A stretch of 38,261 nt of DNA, from NCBI RefSeq assembly GCF_023701345.1, contig NZ_JAMPXE010000015.1:1-38261 (forward strand), in the 5' to 3' direction. The notes beneath the pieces are model-generated. The model was not told where the DNA came from. It made no database searches and worked only from the letters and a program-made list of their open reading frames with translations. Shown here one piece after another: positions 17,802-29,483 of the stretch (position 1 is the first letter of the stretch; each line of letters opens with the position of its first letter). A program made the position numbers and the translations under genes. Source of the DNA: Rhodoferax sp. Its GTDB lineage: Bacteria; Pseudomonadota; Gammaproteobacteria; Burkholderiales; Burkholderiaceae_C.

Positions 17802-18174
17802 ATGGCGATTGGATGGTTGACGGTGCTCAAAATGGTGCCTTGGGGTGATGTGATCGACAACGCACCCAAGGTCGCCAGTGGCGCCAAAAAGCTGTGGCAA
17901 AGCGTGGGTAAAAAGCCTGTGCCTGCCACAAGCGGCACAGCTGTGCCTGTGCAGGATGTGTTGCCAACAGAGTCGCCTGCCGTTGCGGCACTGCAGAGCC
18001 AGGTGGCCGAGCTGCAGGTGGCTGTTGCAGACCTGCATCAGCAGATGCTGGTGTCGAGCGAGTTGATTCAGTCGCTGGCCAATCAGAACACGCAACTGAT
18101 CAAGCGGGTTGAAGTCAACCGGGTGCGCCTGCTGTGGCTGGCAGCCTGGGTGCTGGGTTTATCGGTGGCGCTGG

Positions 18175-18191
<17 letters not shown>
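17802..18191 (+). CDS. Small coiled-coil protein with C-terminal membrane anchor, unknown function
   Basis: 129 residues with a strong AGGAGA Shine-Dalgarno. The N-terminus is weakly amphipathic (MAIGWLTVLKMVPWGDVIDN, then a short basic helix VASGAKKLW). A Pro/Ala/Val-rich linker follows at about 38-60, then a predicted coiled coil at about 60-105 (ALQSQVAELQVAVADLHQQM). One C-terminal transmembrane helix (about 108-127, LLWLAAWVLGLSVALVSQFF) ends the protein. It therefore looks like a tail-anchored inner-membrane protein. I do not recognise a named family. Its last 17 bases overlap the convergent padR 3' end. Confidence 0.7.
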
Positions 18192-21843
<3,652 letters not shown>

Positions 21844-21855
21844 AAAGGATTGGTC

Positions 21856-22176
21856 CTAAATCAGGCTGTCATCGCTGTTCAAGGCGGCATCGAGTCGCTG
21901 CAGCAGATGCTTGAGCTTCGCCGCGTCTTCGGTTTGCAACCGGCCGGTCGACAACGAGTCTGGCGTGGGCGCAGCGGCTTGTTCGGGCGTGTCGAAGGCC
22001 AGGTTGAGCGCTGCCAGCACGGCGATCCGGTCACGCGAGCGAACCTTGCCGGCTTCCCTGATTTTGCACATGGCATCATCGACGCGGGCCACCACATGCA
22101 ACAGACGGGCCTCACCGCCTTCAGGGCAACCCAGCATGTAGCTTTGTCCCATGATGTTGACTTCGAGCTGCTTCAT
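21856..22176 (-). CDS. zapA: Cell division protein ZapA
   Basis: 106 residues. It has the ZapA pattern: KQLEVNIMGQSYMLGCPEG, then VARVDDAMCKIREAGKVRSRDRIAVLAALNLAFD, then a C-terminal coiled coil (DAAKLKHLLQRLDAAL). ZapA binds FtsZ and bundles protofilaments in the Z ring. It overlaps the upstream ZapB-like gene by four bases and ends 12 bases from the convergent fadH-ech1 stop. In many proteobacteria the 6S RNA gene follows zapA; there is no room for it here. Confidence 0.92.
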   Translation of the reverse strand: MKQLEVNIMGQSYMLGCPEGGEARLLHVVARVDDAMCKIREAGKVRSRDRIAVLAALNLAFDTPEQAAAPTPDSLSTGRLQTEDAAKLKHLLQRLDAALNSDDSLI

Positions 22177-22418
22177 AGGGGACCTCGGGGCGTGTTGACC
22201 GACCCTGGCGGGGCTGTATTGGCCTCGGGCAAACGTGTCAACAAGACATCCACGCGTGCCCGTGCCGCACTCAGGCGCGACTTGAGCGAGTCCCGCTCTT
22301 GGGCCAGTGATGCAATTTCCTGGTAGAGCAGTGCGTTGGTCCGCTTGAGCTCTTCATAACGCAGCAGCAAGCGATCAACCCGTTCGGCAATTTGATCGAT
22401 GGGGGTCAGGTCTGACAT
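22173..22418 (-). CDS. ZapB-like / TIGR02449-type coiled-coil protein
   Basis: 81 residues, almost entirely coiled coil: IDQIAERVDRLLLRYEELKR, then a LYQEIASLAQERDSLKSRL helix and a short disordered tail. Proteins of this type directly precede zapA in many beta- and gammaproteobacteria and are described as ZapB-like. A role in the division apparatus is inferred from position and shape, not from a catalytic motif. The stop overlaps the zapA start (ATGA). Confidence 0.8.
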   Translation of the reverse strand: MSDLTPIDQIAERVDRLLLRYEELKRTNALLYQEIASLAQERDSLKSRLSAARARVDVLLTRLPEANTAPPGSVNTPRGPL

Positions 22419-22771
22419 AGATCGCGCATTGTAGGGTTTTGGCAGATGTTCTTTTGGGCTTGGCGTTGCTTTGATGGCTGCTAAAACAACGTGTTTGGCC
22501 TGACGTTATTTTAATAACCAATTGGTCACTGAAATGATGTCTTCACCTGGCAGTTGCACTGACGCATGGCTGCTGCGAGCATCAACCAAGCGGCGACACC
22601 CCTGAGCTTCCCGAGCCGGGTTTCAATCTCTCCCGTTGGGCCATCGAACATGCGTCGCTGACTTTCGATAACTGACTTGTTGTGAAGGCAGTCATTTATG
22701 AGGTCTGTGCGGGTTAAAATCTTTAGTTGACCTATTCAGGGGGTGGTTGTAACGACTGCCCCGTTTAGTTT
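22419..22771. other. 353-base intergenic region upstream of tRNA-Leu
   Basis: It separates the divergent zapB-like gene and tRNA-Leu. It contains a perfect palindrome GTTATTTTAATAAC at 22505-22518 and the tRNA promoter (see separate entry). A short minus-strand frame with ATG at 22651 and stop at 22526 (41 residues, MFDGPTGEIETRLGKLRGVA at its start) lacks a good Shine-Dalgarno and matches nothing I recognise; it could be a gene remnant. No terminator or mobile-element end is evident. Confidence 0.4.
22727..22755 (+). promoter_or_regulatory. Candidate promoter of tRNA-Leu(TAG)
   Basis: TTGACC at 22727-22732, a 17-base spacer and TAACGA at 22750-22755. Transcription would start a few bases before the mature 5' end at 22772. 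Confidence 0.4.
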
Positions 22772-22858
22772 GCGCGGGTGGCGAAATTGGTAGACGCACC
22801 AGGTTTAGGTCCTGACGCTGGCAACAGTGTGCGGGTTCGAGTCCCGCCCCGCGCACCA
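22772..22858 (+). tRNA. tRNA-Leu (anticodon TAG)
   Basis: 87 bases including encoded CCA. Acceptor GCGCGGG pairs with CCCGCGC (22848-22854). The anticodon arm CAGG-TTTAGGT-CCTG shows anticodon TAG. A long class II variable arm and T-arm GCGGGTTCGAGTCCCGC follow, with discriminator A. Confidence 0.97.
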
Positions 22859-22938
22859 CGAAGAGAATTTGCTTGACAGGGCGCTGCTGTGTTGCAGCCG
22901 TGCACTGTCTTTTATTTTGTGTAATTTGGAGTAACACC

Positions 22939-24249
22939 ATGGCAGTCGTTGTTGAAACCCTTGAAAAGTTAGAGCGCAAAATGCTTTTGAGCATGCCTGT
23001 TGCGTCGATTCAATCTGAAGTGACAGCGCGTCTGAAAAAGCTGGCACGGACCGTGAAGATGGACGGCTTTCGTCCGGGCAAGGTACCGATGAATGTGGTG
23101 GCGCAGCGTTATGGCTATAACGTGCAGTATGAAGTCATGAACGACAAGGTGGGTGAAGCCTTTGCCAATGCCGCCAATGAGGCCAAGCTGCGCGTGGCAG
23201 GTCAGCCCAAAATCAGCGAAAAAGAGGGTGCTCCTGAAGGCGAATTGGCTTTTGAGGCCGTGTTCGAGGTCTATCCGGAAGTCAAGATTGGTGACTTGTT
23301 GACAGCAGAAGTCGAAAAAGTGACGACCGAAGTGTCCGATGCGGCCATTGACAAGACCGTCGACATTTTGCGCAAGCAGCGTCGTACCTTCTCGCAGCGC
23401 CCGCAAGATGCGGCCGCCCAGGACGGCGACCGCCTCACGGTGGACTTTGAAGGCAAGATTGATGGCGAGCCTTTTGATGGCGGCAAAGCTGAAGACTTTC
23501 AGTTCATTTTGGGCGACGGTCAGATGCTCAAGGAGTTTGAAGAAGCATCGCGCGGCATGAAAACCGGCGAAAGCAGAACTTTCCCGCTGGCTTTTCCGGC
23601 CGATTACCATGGCAAGGATGTGGCCGGCAAGACGGCTGATTTCATGGTCACCGTCAAGAAGATCGAAGCCGCCCACCTGCCTGACGTCAATGAGGCGCTG
23701 GCCAAGTCCCTGGGCATCGAAGACGCTTCCGTTGACGGTCTGCGCGCCGACATCAAGAAGAACCTGGACCGTGAAGTCAAATTCCGCCTGCTGGCGCGCA
23801 ACAAGAACGCCGTGATGGATGCGCTGGTGGCCAAAGCCGAACTGGATTTGCCCAATGCCAGCGTGCAGGCCGAAATGCAGCGCCTGCTCGAAGGCGCCCG
23901 TGCCGACCTGAAACAACGCGGCATCAAGGATGCCGACAAGGTCAGCATTCCTGAAGACGTGTTCCGCCCTCAGGCTGAACGCCGTGTGCGTTTGGGTCTG
24001 GTGGTGGCTGAATTGGTGCGTGCCAACAATTTGCAGGCCACCATGGACCAGCTCAAGGCCCACATTCAGGAACTGGCTGCCAGCTACGAAAAACCAGCTG
24101 AAGTGGAGCGTTGGTATTTCAGTGATAACAACCGCCTGGCCGAGGTGGAAGCCATTGTTCTGGAAAACAATGTGACGGATTTTGTGTTGTCAAAAGCCAA
24201 GGTCAGTGAGAAAGCAGTCAGTTTTGACGAGTTGATGGCGCAAAACTGA
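22939..24249 (+). CDS. tig: Trigger factor (ribosome-associated chaperone and prolyl isomerase)
   Basis: 436 residues from ATG at 22939, preceded by a TTGGAG Shine-Dalgarno. The N-terminal ribosome-binding domain holds the signature GFRPGKVP. The FKBP-type PPIase domain (about 160-250) begins DGDRLTVDFEGKIDGEPFDGG, and the C-terminal helical arm domain completes the protein. It binds nascent chains at ribosomal protein L23. A perfect TTGACA at 22873-22878 could be its -35 box, but I see no matching -10. It heads the conserved tig-clpP-clpX-lon block. Confidence 0.97.
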   Translation: MAVVVETLEKLERKMLLSMPVASIQSEVTARLKKLARTVKMDGFRPGKVPMNVVAQRYGYNVQYEVMNDKVGEAFANAANEAKLRVAGQPKISEKEGAPEGELAFEAVFEVYPEVKIGDLLTAEVEKVTTEVSDAAIDKTVDILRKQRRTFSQRPQDAAAQDGDRLTVDFEGKIDGEPFDGGKAEDFQFILGDGQMLKEFEEASRGMKTGESRTFPLAFPADYHGKDVAGKTADFMVTVKKIEAAHLPDVNEALAKSLGIEDASVDGLRADIKKNLDREVKFRLLARNKNAVMDALVAKAELDLPNASVQAEMQRLLEGARADLKQRGIKDADKVSIPEDVFRPQAERRVRLGLVVAELVRANNLQATMDQLKAHIQELAASYEKPAEVERWYFSDNNRLAEVEAIVLENNVTDFVLSKAKVSEKAVSFDELMAQN

Positions 24250-24274
24250 ACAGCTTGACGGTTGAATGGGTGGC

Positions 24275-24319
24275 ATGGGGCTTGTGTCGGGCTTTAAGTC
24301 CGGCATGCAAGCCCCATTT
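24275..24319 (+). terminator. Long hairpin after tig, probable terminator
   Basis: ATGGGGCTTG (24275-24284) pairs perfectly with CAAGCCCCAT (24308-24317), with a further inner stem from GTCGGGCTT and AAGTCCGGC. The following T-run is short (TTT), so termination efficiency is uncertain. It separates tig from clpP. Confidence 0.5.
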
Positions 24320-24368
24320 GCTTTGAGGCTATGTTTTTTAGCTACAGTAGCGTCAAATTATTGGAGTC

Positions 24369-24992
24369 ATGATGAAGTTTGAAATGAGTGCAATGGATAC
24401 ACAGGGTCTGGGCATGGTGCCCATGGTGATTGAGCAGTCTGGTCGTGGCGAGCGGTCTTACGATATCTACTCCCGTTTGCTCAAGGAGCGTGTGATTTTT
24501 CTGGTGGGACCGGTGAATGACCACGTGGCGAATCTGGTGGTGGCGCAGTTGCTGTTTCTGGAGAGTGAAAATCCTGACAAGGACATTTCTTTCTACATCA
24601 ATTCTCCCGGCGGTTCGGTCAGCGCGGGTATGGCCATTTATGACACCATGAATTTCATCAAACCAGAAGTGTCGACCCTGTGCACCGGCATGGCTGCCAG
24701 CATGGGCGCATTTTTGCTGGCCGCGGGAGCCAAGGGCAAACGCTTTTCCTTGCCCAACTCCAAGATCATGATTCACCAGCCCTCGGGTGGCAGCCAGGGT
24801 CAGGCCACCGAGATCGAGATCCAGGCGCGTGAGATTTTGAAGACGCGCGAGCAACTCAACAAAATTCTGGCCGAGTGCACCGGTCAACCGCTGGAGCGCA
24901 TTGAGCGCGACACCGAGCGTGACTACTACATGACGGCCCAGGAAACCAAAGAATATGGTCTGATTGACCAGGTTATTTCTAAAAGGGCATAA
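24369..24992 (+). CDS. clpP: ATP-dependent Clp protease proteolytic subunit ClpP
   Basis: 207 residues. The serine protease triad is at the same numbers as the E. coli precursor: Ser111 (GMAASMGAF), His136 (IMIHQPSGG) and Asp185 (DTERD). The N-terminal propeptide-like segment and a [20 protein letters not shown] start are typical. Tetradecameric ClpP degrades proteins unfolded by ClpX, whose gene starts four bases downstream. A TTGGAG Shine-Dalgarno precedes ATG 24369. Confidence 0.98.
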   Translation: MMKFEMSAMDTQGLGMVPMVIEQSGRGERSYDIYSRLLKERVIFLVGPVNDHVANLVVAQLLFLESENPDKDISFYINSPGGSVSAGMAIYDTMNFIKPEVSTLCTGMAASMGAFLLAAGAKGKRFSLPNSKIMIHQPSGGSQGQATEIEIQAREILKTREQLNKILAECTGQPLERIERDTERDYYMTAQETKEYGLIDQVISKRA

Positions 24993-24996
24993 AGTC

Positions 24997-26256
24997 ATGG
25001 CCAAAGGCGCCTCCTCTGGAGAAAAAACCCTGTACTGCTCGTTTTGCGGCAAGAGTCAGCATGAGGTCAAAAAGCTGATTGCCGGTCCGTCGGTTTTTGT
25101 TTGCGACGAATGCATCGAACTCTGCAATGAGATCATTCGCGACGAACTGCCGGCGACGACCGAGACGCCGGAAAAATCCAATTTGCCGACACCGGCAGAA
25201 ATCAAAGCCAACCTCGACAACTATGTGATCGGCCAGGAAGCCGCCAAACGCATCCTGGCGGTGGCGGTTTATAACCATTACAAGCGGTTGCGGCACCAGG
25301 AAAAATCCACCAAAGACGATGTCGAGTTGTCCAAAAGCAATATTTTGCTGATCGGCCCGACCGGCTCCGGCAAGACCCTGTTGGCGCAAACGCTGGCGCG
25401 CATGCTGGACGTCCCCTTTGTGATGGCCGACGCCACCACGCTGACCGAGGCGGGTTATGTCGGCGAGGACGTCGAGAACATCGTGCTCAAACTGCTGCAA
25501 AGCTGCAATTACGATGTCGAGCGGGCGCAACGCGGCATTGTTTACATTGACGAAATCGACAAGATTTCACGCAAGTCCGACAATCCGTCGATCACCCGCG
25601 ATGTTTCCGGCGAAGGGGTGCAGCAGGCGCTGCTGAAGTTGATTGAAGGGACCATGGCCAGCGTGCCGCCGCAAGGCGGGCGCAAGCACCCGAACCAGGA
25701 TTTTGTGCAGGTCAACACCACCAATATCCTGTTCATTTGTGGCGGCGCTTTCTCAGGCCTTGAAAAAGTCATCGACAACCGTACCGAGTCCTCGGGCATT
25801 GGCTTTGGGGCGGCCGTCAAAAGCAAGCAAAACCGCAACCTGACCGAGGTTTTCAAAGAAGTCGAGCCAGAGGATTTGATCAAATTTGGACTGATTCCCG
25901 AGCTGGTCGGCCGCATGCCTGTGGTGGCCACCTTGGGTGAACTCAGCGAAGAGACGCTGGTGCAAATCCTGACCGAGCCCAAAAACGCGCTGGTCAAACA
26001 ATACAGCAAACTGCTGGCCATGGAGGGCGTCGAACTGGAGATCCGGCCCAACGCACTGAAAGCCATTGCCAAAAAGGCGCTGGCTCGCAAAACCGGTGCG
26101 CGCGGTTTGCGCTCCATCCTTGAATTGGCGTTGATTGACACCATGTTTGATCTGCCCAATTTGTCCAATGTTGAAAAAGTTGTTCTGGACGAGTCAAGCA
26201 TCGAAGAAAACAAGGCGCCCTTGCTGGTTTACCGTGAACTCGCCAAAACAGCTTGA
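24997..26256 (+). CDS. clpX: ATP-dependent Clp protease ATP-binding subunit ClpX
   Basis: 419 residues from ATG at 24997, the start that leaves the canonical N-terminus. The zinc-binding domain uses Cys14, Cys17, Cys36 and Cys39. AAA+ features: Walker A GPTGSGKT at 120-127, pore loop GYVG at 153-156, Walker B IVYIDEID at 181-188 and sensor-2 GARGLRS near the C-terminus. ClpX unfolds tagged substrates and feeds them to ClpP. It is separated from clpP by only four bases. Confidence 0.98.
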   Translation: MAKGASSGEKTLYCSFCGKSQHEVKKLIAGPSVFVCDECIELCNEIIRDELPATTETPEKSNLPTPAEIKANLDNYVIGQEAAKRILAVAVYNHYKRLRHQEKSTKDDVELSKSNILLIGPTGSGKTLLAQTLARMLDVPFVMADATTLTEAGYVGEDVENIVLKLLQSCNYDVERAQRGIVYIDEIDKISRKSDNPSITRDVSGEGVQQALLKLIEGTMASVPPQGGRKHPNQDFVQVNTTNILFICGGAFSGLEKVIDNRTESSGIGFGAAVKSKQNRNLTEVFKEVEPEDLIKFGLIPELVGRMPVVATLGELSEETLVQILTEPKNALVKQYSKLLAMEGVELEIRPNALKAIAKKALARKTGARGLRSILELALIDTMFDLPNLSNVEKVVLDESSIEENKAPLLVYRELAKTA

Positions 26257-26281
26257 TTGAATCGATCATGGGCTTAGGGTG

Positions 26282-26298
26282 GGCAGACGCAGTCTGCC
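26282..26298. repeat. Perfect inverted repeat upstream of lon
   Basis: GGCAGACGCAGTCTGCC: 7-bp arms with a GCA centre, in the 85-base gap between clpX and lon. It may form a small hairpin or bind a dimeric regulator. I see no clear heat-shock (sigma32) promoter in this gap. Confidence 0.35.
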
Positions 26299-26341
26299 TG
26301 CCATTCCATTTAATGCCATATTGGTAACAGAAGGATTTTTT

Positions 26342-28783
26342 ATGTCTGGCCATCCATCCTTGCCCGCGATCCCTGTGGATCTTCCCTTGTTGCCTTTGCG
26401 TGATGTGGTCGTCTTTCCGCACATGGTGATCCCCCTGTTCGTGGGTCGCCCCAAGAGCATCAAGGCACTGGAAGCAGCAATGGGCGCGGAGCGTCGCATC
26501 ATGTTGGTGGCGCAAAAGGCGGCAGCCAAAGACGATCCGGTGGTCTCGGACATGTTTGACATGGGCTGCATCTCCACCATTTTGCAAATGCTCAAATTGC
26601 CCGACGGCACGGTCAAGGTTCTGGTGGAAGGGCAGCAGCGCGCCATTGTCAATCACATCGAAGATGGTGAAATGCATTTCACCGCCACCGTGACGCCGGT
26701 CGAATTACCCGCCGAACCAGAAGCCCAGACCAAAGCGCAGATCAGCGAAATTGAAGCCCTGCGCCGGGCCGTGATGCAGCAGTTTGACCAGTACGTCAAA
26801 CTCAACAAGAAAATCCCGCCGGAAATCCTGACCTCGATCAGCAGCATTGATGATCCGGGTCGTCTGGCCGACACCATTGCCGCGCATTTGCCGCTCAAGC
26901 TGGAAAGCAAGCAGGCGGTGCTCGACCTGGCCAGCGTGCGTGATCGCCTGGAAAACCTGTTTGCCCAAATTGACCGTGAGGTCGACATTCTGAATGTCGA
27001 TAAAAAAATTCGTGGTCGTGTCAAAAGGCAAATGGAGAAAAACCAGCGCGATTTTTATTTGAACGAGCAGGTCAAGGCCATCCAGAAAGAGCTGGGCGAA
27101 GGCGAAGACGGTGCGGACATCGACGAGATCGAGAAAAAGATCAAGAGCGCCAAGATGCCCAAGGAAGCCCTGAAAAAGGCCGAGGGCGAACTCAAAAAGC
27201 TCAAACTGATGTCGCCCATGTCAGCCGAGGCCACGGTGATACGCAATTACATTGACGTACTCACCGGTTTGCCATGGGCTGGCAAGACCAAGATCAAACA
27301 CAACCTGGTCAATGCCGAAACGGTGCTCAATGAAGACCATTACGGCCTCGACAAGGTGAAGGACCGGATTCTGGAATACCTGGCTGTGCAACAGCGCGTG
27401 GACAAGGTCAAGGCGCCCATTTTGTGTCTGGTGGGGCCACCCGGCGTCGGTAAAACCTCGCTGGGTCAATCAATCGCCAAGGCCACCGGGCGCAAGTACG
27501 TGCGCATGGCGCTGGGTGGCATGCGCGACGAGGCCGAGATTCGTGGTCACCGCCGCACTTACATTGGCGCCATGCCGGGCAAGGTGTTGCAAAGCCTGAG
27601 CAAGGTCGGCACCCGCAATCCCTTGTTCTTGCTGGACGAAATTGACAAACTGGGTACCGATTTTCGGGGAGATCCATCGAGCGCCTTGCTCGAGGTGCTG
27701 GACCCCGAGCAAAACCACAAGTTTGCCGATCACTATGTCGAAGTTGACTTTGACCTCAGTGATGTCATGTTTGTGGCGACTTCCAACTCGATGAACATAC
27801 CGCCGGCGCTGCTGGACCGGATGGAAGTGATTCGTTTGTCGGGTTACACCGAAGACGAGAAAACCAATATTGCGCTGCGTTACCTGTTGCCCAAACAACT
27901 GGGCAACAACGGCGTCAAGGAAACCGAACTCCAGGTGACAGAAGACGCCGTGCGCGACATCGTGCGCTACTACACCCGTGAAGCGGGCGTGCGCTCGCTT
28001 GAGCGCGAAATTTCCAAAATTTGCCGCAAAGTGGTCAAGGGCCTGCAACTCAAACAAATGACAGCGCAGGTGGTGGTGTCTGCGGCCAATTTGAGCGAGT
28101 TTTTGGGGGTGCGCAAATTTGACTACGGTCGCGCTGAAAAAATGAACCAGGTTGGTCAGGTGGTTGGTCTGGCATGGACCGAGGTGGGGGGCGATTTGCT
28201 CACCATCGAAGCTGCCATGGTGCCCGGCAAAGGTGTCATCACCCGTACCGGTTCTTTGGGTGATGTGATGAAGGAATCGGTGGAGGCCGCCCGCACCGTC
28301 GTGCGCAGCCGTTCGCACCGTCTCGGCATCAAGGATGAATTCTTTGAGAAAAAAGACATTCATATTCATGTGCCCGATGGCGCCACACCCAAAGACGGCC
28401 CCAGTGCTGGAGCCGCCATGACCACCGCTTTTGTCTCGGCCATGACCGGCATCCCGGTGCGCTGTGGTGTCGCCATGACCGGTGAAATCACGCTGCGCGG
28501 CGAGGTGACGGCCATTGGTGGGTTGAAAGAAAAATTGCTGGCCGCACTGCGCGGTGGCATCAAGACGGTGCTGATCCCTGAAGACAATGCCAAGGACTTG
28601 CAAGAAATCCCTGAAAACGTTAAAAACGGACTCGAAATTGTGCCGGTGCGCTGGATTGACAAGGTGCTAGAAATTGCGCTGGAGCGCATGCCAACTGCCT
28701 TGCCCGAAGACACGCACGTTGCCACGGCCTCGACAGAAATTGCTTTGGTGGCACCAGCCTCAACAGCGGCCGTAAAACATTGA
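26342..28783 (+). CDS. lon: ATP-dependent protease Lon
   Basis: 813 residues from ATG at 26342, with an AAGGA Shine-Dalgarno. The N-terminal substrate domain starts LPLLPLRDVVVFPHMVIPLFVG. The AAA+ module has Walker A GPPGVGKT (365-372). The C-terminal protease carries the Ser688/Lys731 dyad (DGPSAGAAM and GGLKEK), spaced as in E. coli (679/722). The tail is Ala/Thr/Val-rich. Lon degrades misfolded and regulatory proteins. It lies 85 bases after clpX in the usual order. Confidence 0.98.
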   Translation: MSGHPSLPAIPVDLPLLPLRDVVVFPHMVIPLFVGRPKSIKALEAAMGAERRIMLVAQKAAAKDDPVVSDMFDMGCISTILQMLKLPDGTVKVLVEGQQRAIVNHIEDGEMHFTATVTPVELPAEPEAQTKAQISEIEALRRAVMQQFDQYVKLNKKIPPEILTSISSIDDPGRLADTIAAHLPLKLESKQAVLDLASVRDRLENLFAQIDREVDILNVDKKIRGRVKRQMEKNQRDFYLNEQVKAIQKELGEGEDGADIDEIEKKIKSAKMPKEALKKAEGELKKLKLMSPMSAEATVIRNYIDVLTGLPWAGKTKIKHNLVNAETVLNEDHYGLDKVKDRILEYLAVQQRVDKVKAPILCLVGPPGVGKTSLGQSIAKATGRKYVRMALGGMRDEAEIRGHRRTYIGAMPGKVLQSLSKVGTRNPLFLLDEIDKLGTDFRGDPSSALLEVLDPEQNHKFADHYVEVDFDLSDVMFVATSNSMNIPPALLDRMEVIRLSGYTEDEKTNIALRYLLPKQLGNNGVKETELQVTEDAVRDIVRYYTREAGVRSLEREISKICRKVVKGLQLKQMTAQVVVSAANLSEFLGVRKFDYGRAEKMNQVGQVVGLAWTEVGGDLLTIEAAMVPGKGVITRTGSLGDVMKESVEAARTVVRSRSHRLGIKDEFFEKKDIHIHVPDGATPKDGPSAGAAMTTAFVSAMTGIPVRCGVAMTGEITLRGEVTAIGGLKEKLLAALRGGIKTVLIPEDNAKDLQEIPENVKNGLEIVPVRWIDKVLEIALERMPTALPEDTHVATASTEIALVAPASTAAVKH

Positions 28784-28808
28784 GAAAATTGGTTTCTCTA
28801 GAGGCGAA

Positions 28809-28839
28809 AAGCCATAAATTGCTTTATAATTTGTGGCTT
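28809..28839. repeat. Imperfect inverted repeat over the tRNA-Gly promoter
   Basis: AAGCCATAAATT (28809-28820) and AATTTGTGGCTT (28828-28839) pair with a single wobble around a 7-base loop. The consensus-like TATAAT at 28825-28830, a likely -10 of the following tRNA genes, lies inside it. No -35 match is seen at standard spacing. It could also act as the lon 3' hairpin, although no T-run follows. Confidence 0.45.
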
Positions 28840-28844
28840 GCAAT

Positions 28845-28920
28845 GCGGGAATAGCTCAGTTGGTAGAGCGCAACCTTGCCAAGGTTGAGGTCGAGAGTTC
28901 GAGACTCTTTTCCCGCTCCA
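28845..28920 (+). tRNA. tRNA-Gly (anticodon GCC), copy 1
   Basis: 76 bases with encoded CCA. The acceptor GCGGGAA pairs with TTCCCGC. The anticodon arm CAACC-TTGCCAA-GGTTG reads GCC, and the T-arm GAGAGTTCGAGACTCTT is normal for the family. Confidence 0.97.
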
Positions 28921-28959
28921 GGTTTTTTTACTTGGTGTTGATGAAAGTTGGCACCATGC

Positions 28960-29035
28960 GCGGGAATAGCTCAGTTGGTAGAGCGCAACCTTGCCAAGGT
29001 TGAGGTCGAGAGTTCGAGACTCTTTTCCCGCTCCA
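28960..29035 (+). tRNA. tRNA-Gly (anticodon GCC), copy 2
   Basis: The 76-base sequence is identical to copy 1. The two copies are 39 bases apart and probably share a transcript. Confidence 0.97.
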
Positions 29036-29040
29036 GTTTT

Positions 29041-29070
29041 AAAAAAGGGAAGCACTGCTTCCCTTTTTTT
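29041..29070 (+). terminator. Intrinsic terminator after tRNA-Gly copies
   Basis: GGGAAGC (29047-29053), loop ACT, GCTTCCC (29057-29063), then seven T. Six A before the stem extend the pairing and would let it work on both strands. Confidence 0.85.
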
Positions 29071-29081
29071 GCAAAGACAAG

Positions 29082-29155
29082 GGCGCGATAGCAAATCGGT
29101 TATGCAACGGATTGCAAATCCGTCTAGCCCAGTTCGACTCTGGGTCGCGCCTCCA
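29082..29155 (+). tRNA. tRNA-Cys (anticodon GCA)
   Basis: 74 bases with CCA. The acceptor GGCGCGA pairs with TCGCGCC. The anticodon arm CGGAT-TGCAAAT-CCG reads GCA. The discriminator is T (U), as expected for tRNA-Cys. Confidence 0.97.
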
Positions 29156-29173
29156 GTTATTTTGTTTTATACC

Positions 29174-29206
29174 AAGCCTCGTAATTCTTATTCACGAGGC
29201 TTTTTT
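29174..29206 (+). terminator. Intrinsic terminator after tRNA-Cys
   Basis: AAGCCTCGT (29174-29182), an 11-base loop, ACGAGGCTT (29194-29202), continuing into a run of T. Confidence 0.8.
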
Positions 29207-29224
29207 GTTTGACAATAGCGCCGT

Positions 29225-29310
29225 GCCCGAGTGGTGGAATGGTTTACACAGCAGACTTAAAATCTGTCCCCCGTCAGGGGTTGCCGGTTCGAGTCCGGCC
29301 TCGGGCACCA
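29225..29310 (+). tRNA. tRNA-Leu (anticodon TAA)
   Basis: 86 bases with CCA. The acceptor GCCCGAG pairs with CTCGGGC. The anticodon arm GCAGA-CTTAAAA-TCTGT reads TAA. A long class II variable arm (CCCCCGTCAGGGG region) and T-arm GCCGGTTCGAGTCCGGC follow. Confidence 0.96.
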
Positions 29311-29331
29311 TTCGTTGATTGAAATCACCAT

Positions 29332-29408
29332 CAGCCAGTAGCTCATCCGGATAGAGCACGAACCTTCTAAGTTCGGGGTAGGGGGTTCGAGTCCCTCCTG
29401 GCTGGCCA
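29332..29408 (+). tRNA. tRNA-Arg (anticodon TCT)
   Basis: 77 bases with CCA. The acceptor CAGCCAG pairs with CTGGCTG (29398-29404), discriminator G. The anticodon arm CGAAC-CTTCTAA-GTTCG reads TCT. The T-arm is GGGGG-TTCGAGT-CCCTC. The mature molecule would start with C rather than the usual G. Confidence 0.93.
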
Positions 29409-29415
29409 AAAAAAA

Positions 29416-29438
29416 CAGGCTTTTCAGCCTGCTTTTTT
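29416..29438 (+). terminator. Intrinsic terminator after tRNA-Arg
   Basis: CAGGCT (29416-29421), loop TTTC, AGCCTG (29426-29431), C, six T. An A-run on the 5' side could make it bidirectional and so serve convergent fabI too. Confidence 0.85.
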
Positions 29439-29483
29439 GTCAATTGGAGCGGCCACGTCAGTTGGCTTGCCGCAGGACTACTA

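Noticed and set aside
21844-21855. 6S RNA gene (ssrS) next to zapA
   Set aside because: Only 12 bases separate zapA from the convergent fadH-ech1 gene, so the usual neighbour cannot be present.
26257-26341. Heat-shock sigma32 promoter before lon
   Set aside because: No CTTGAAA/CCCCAT pair with suitable spacing is visible in the 85-base gap.
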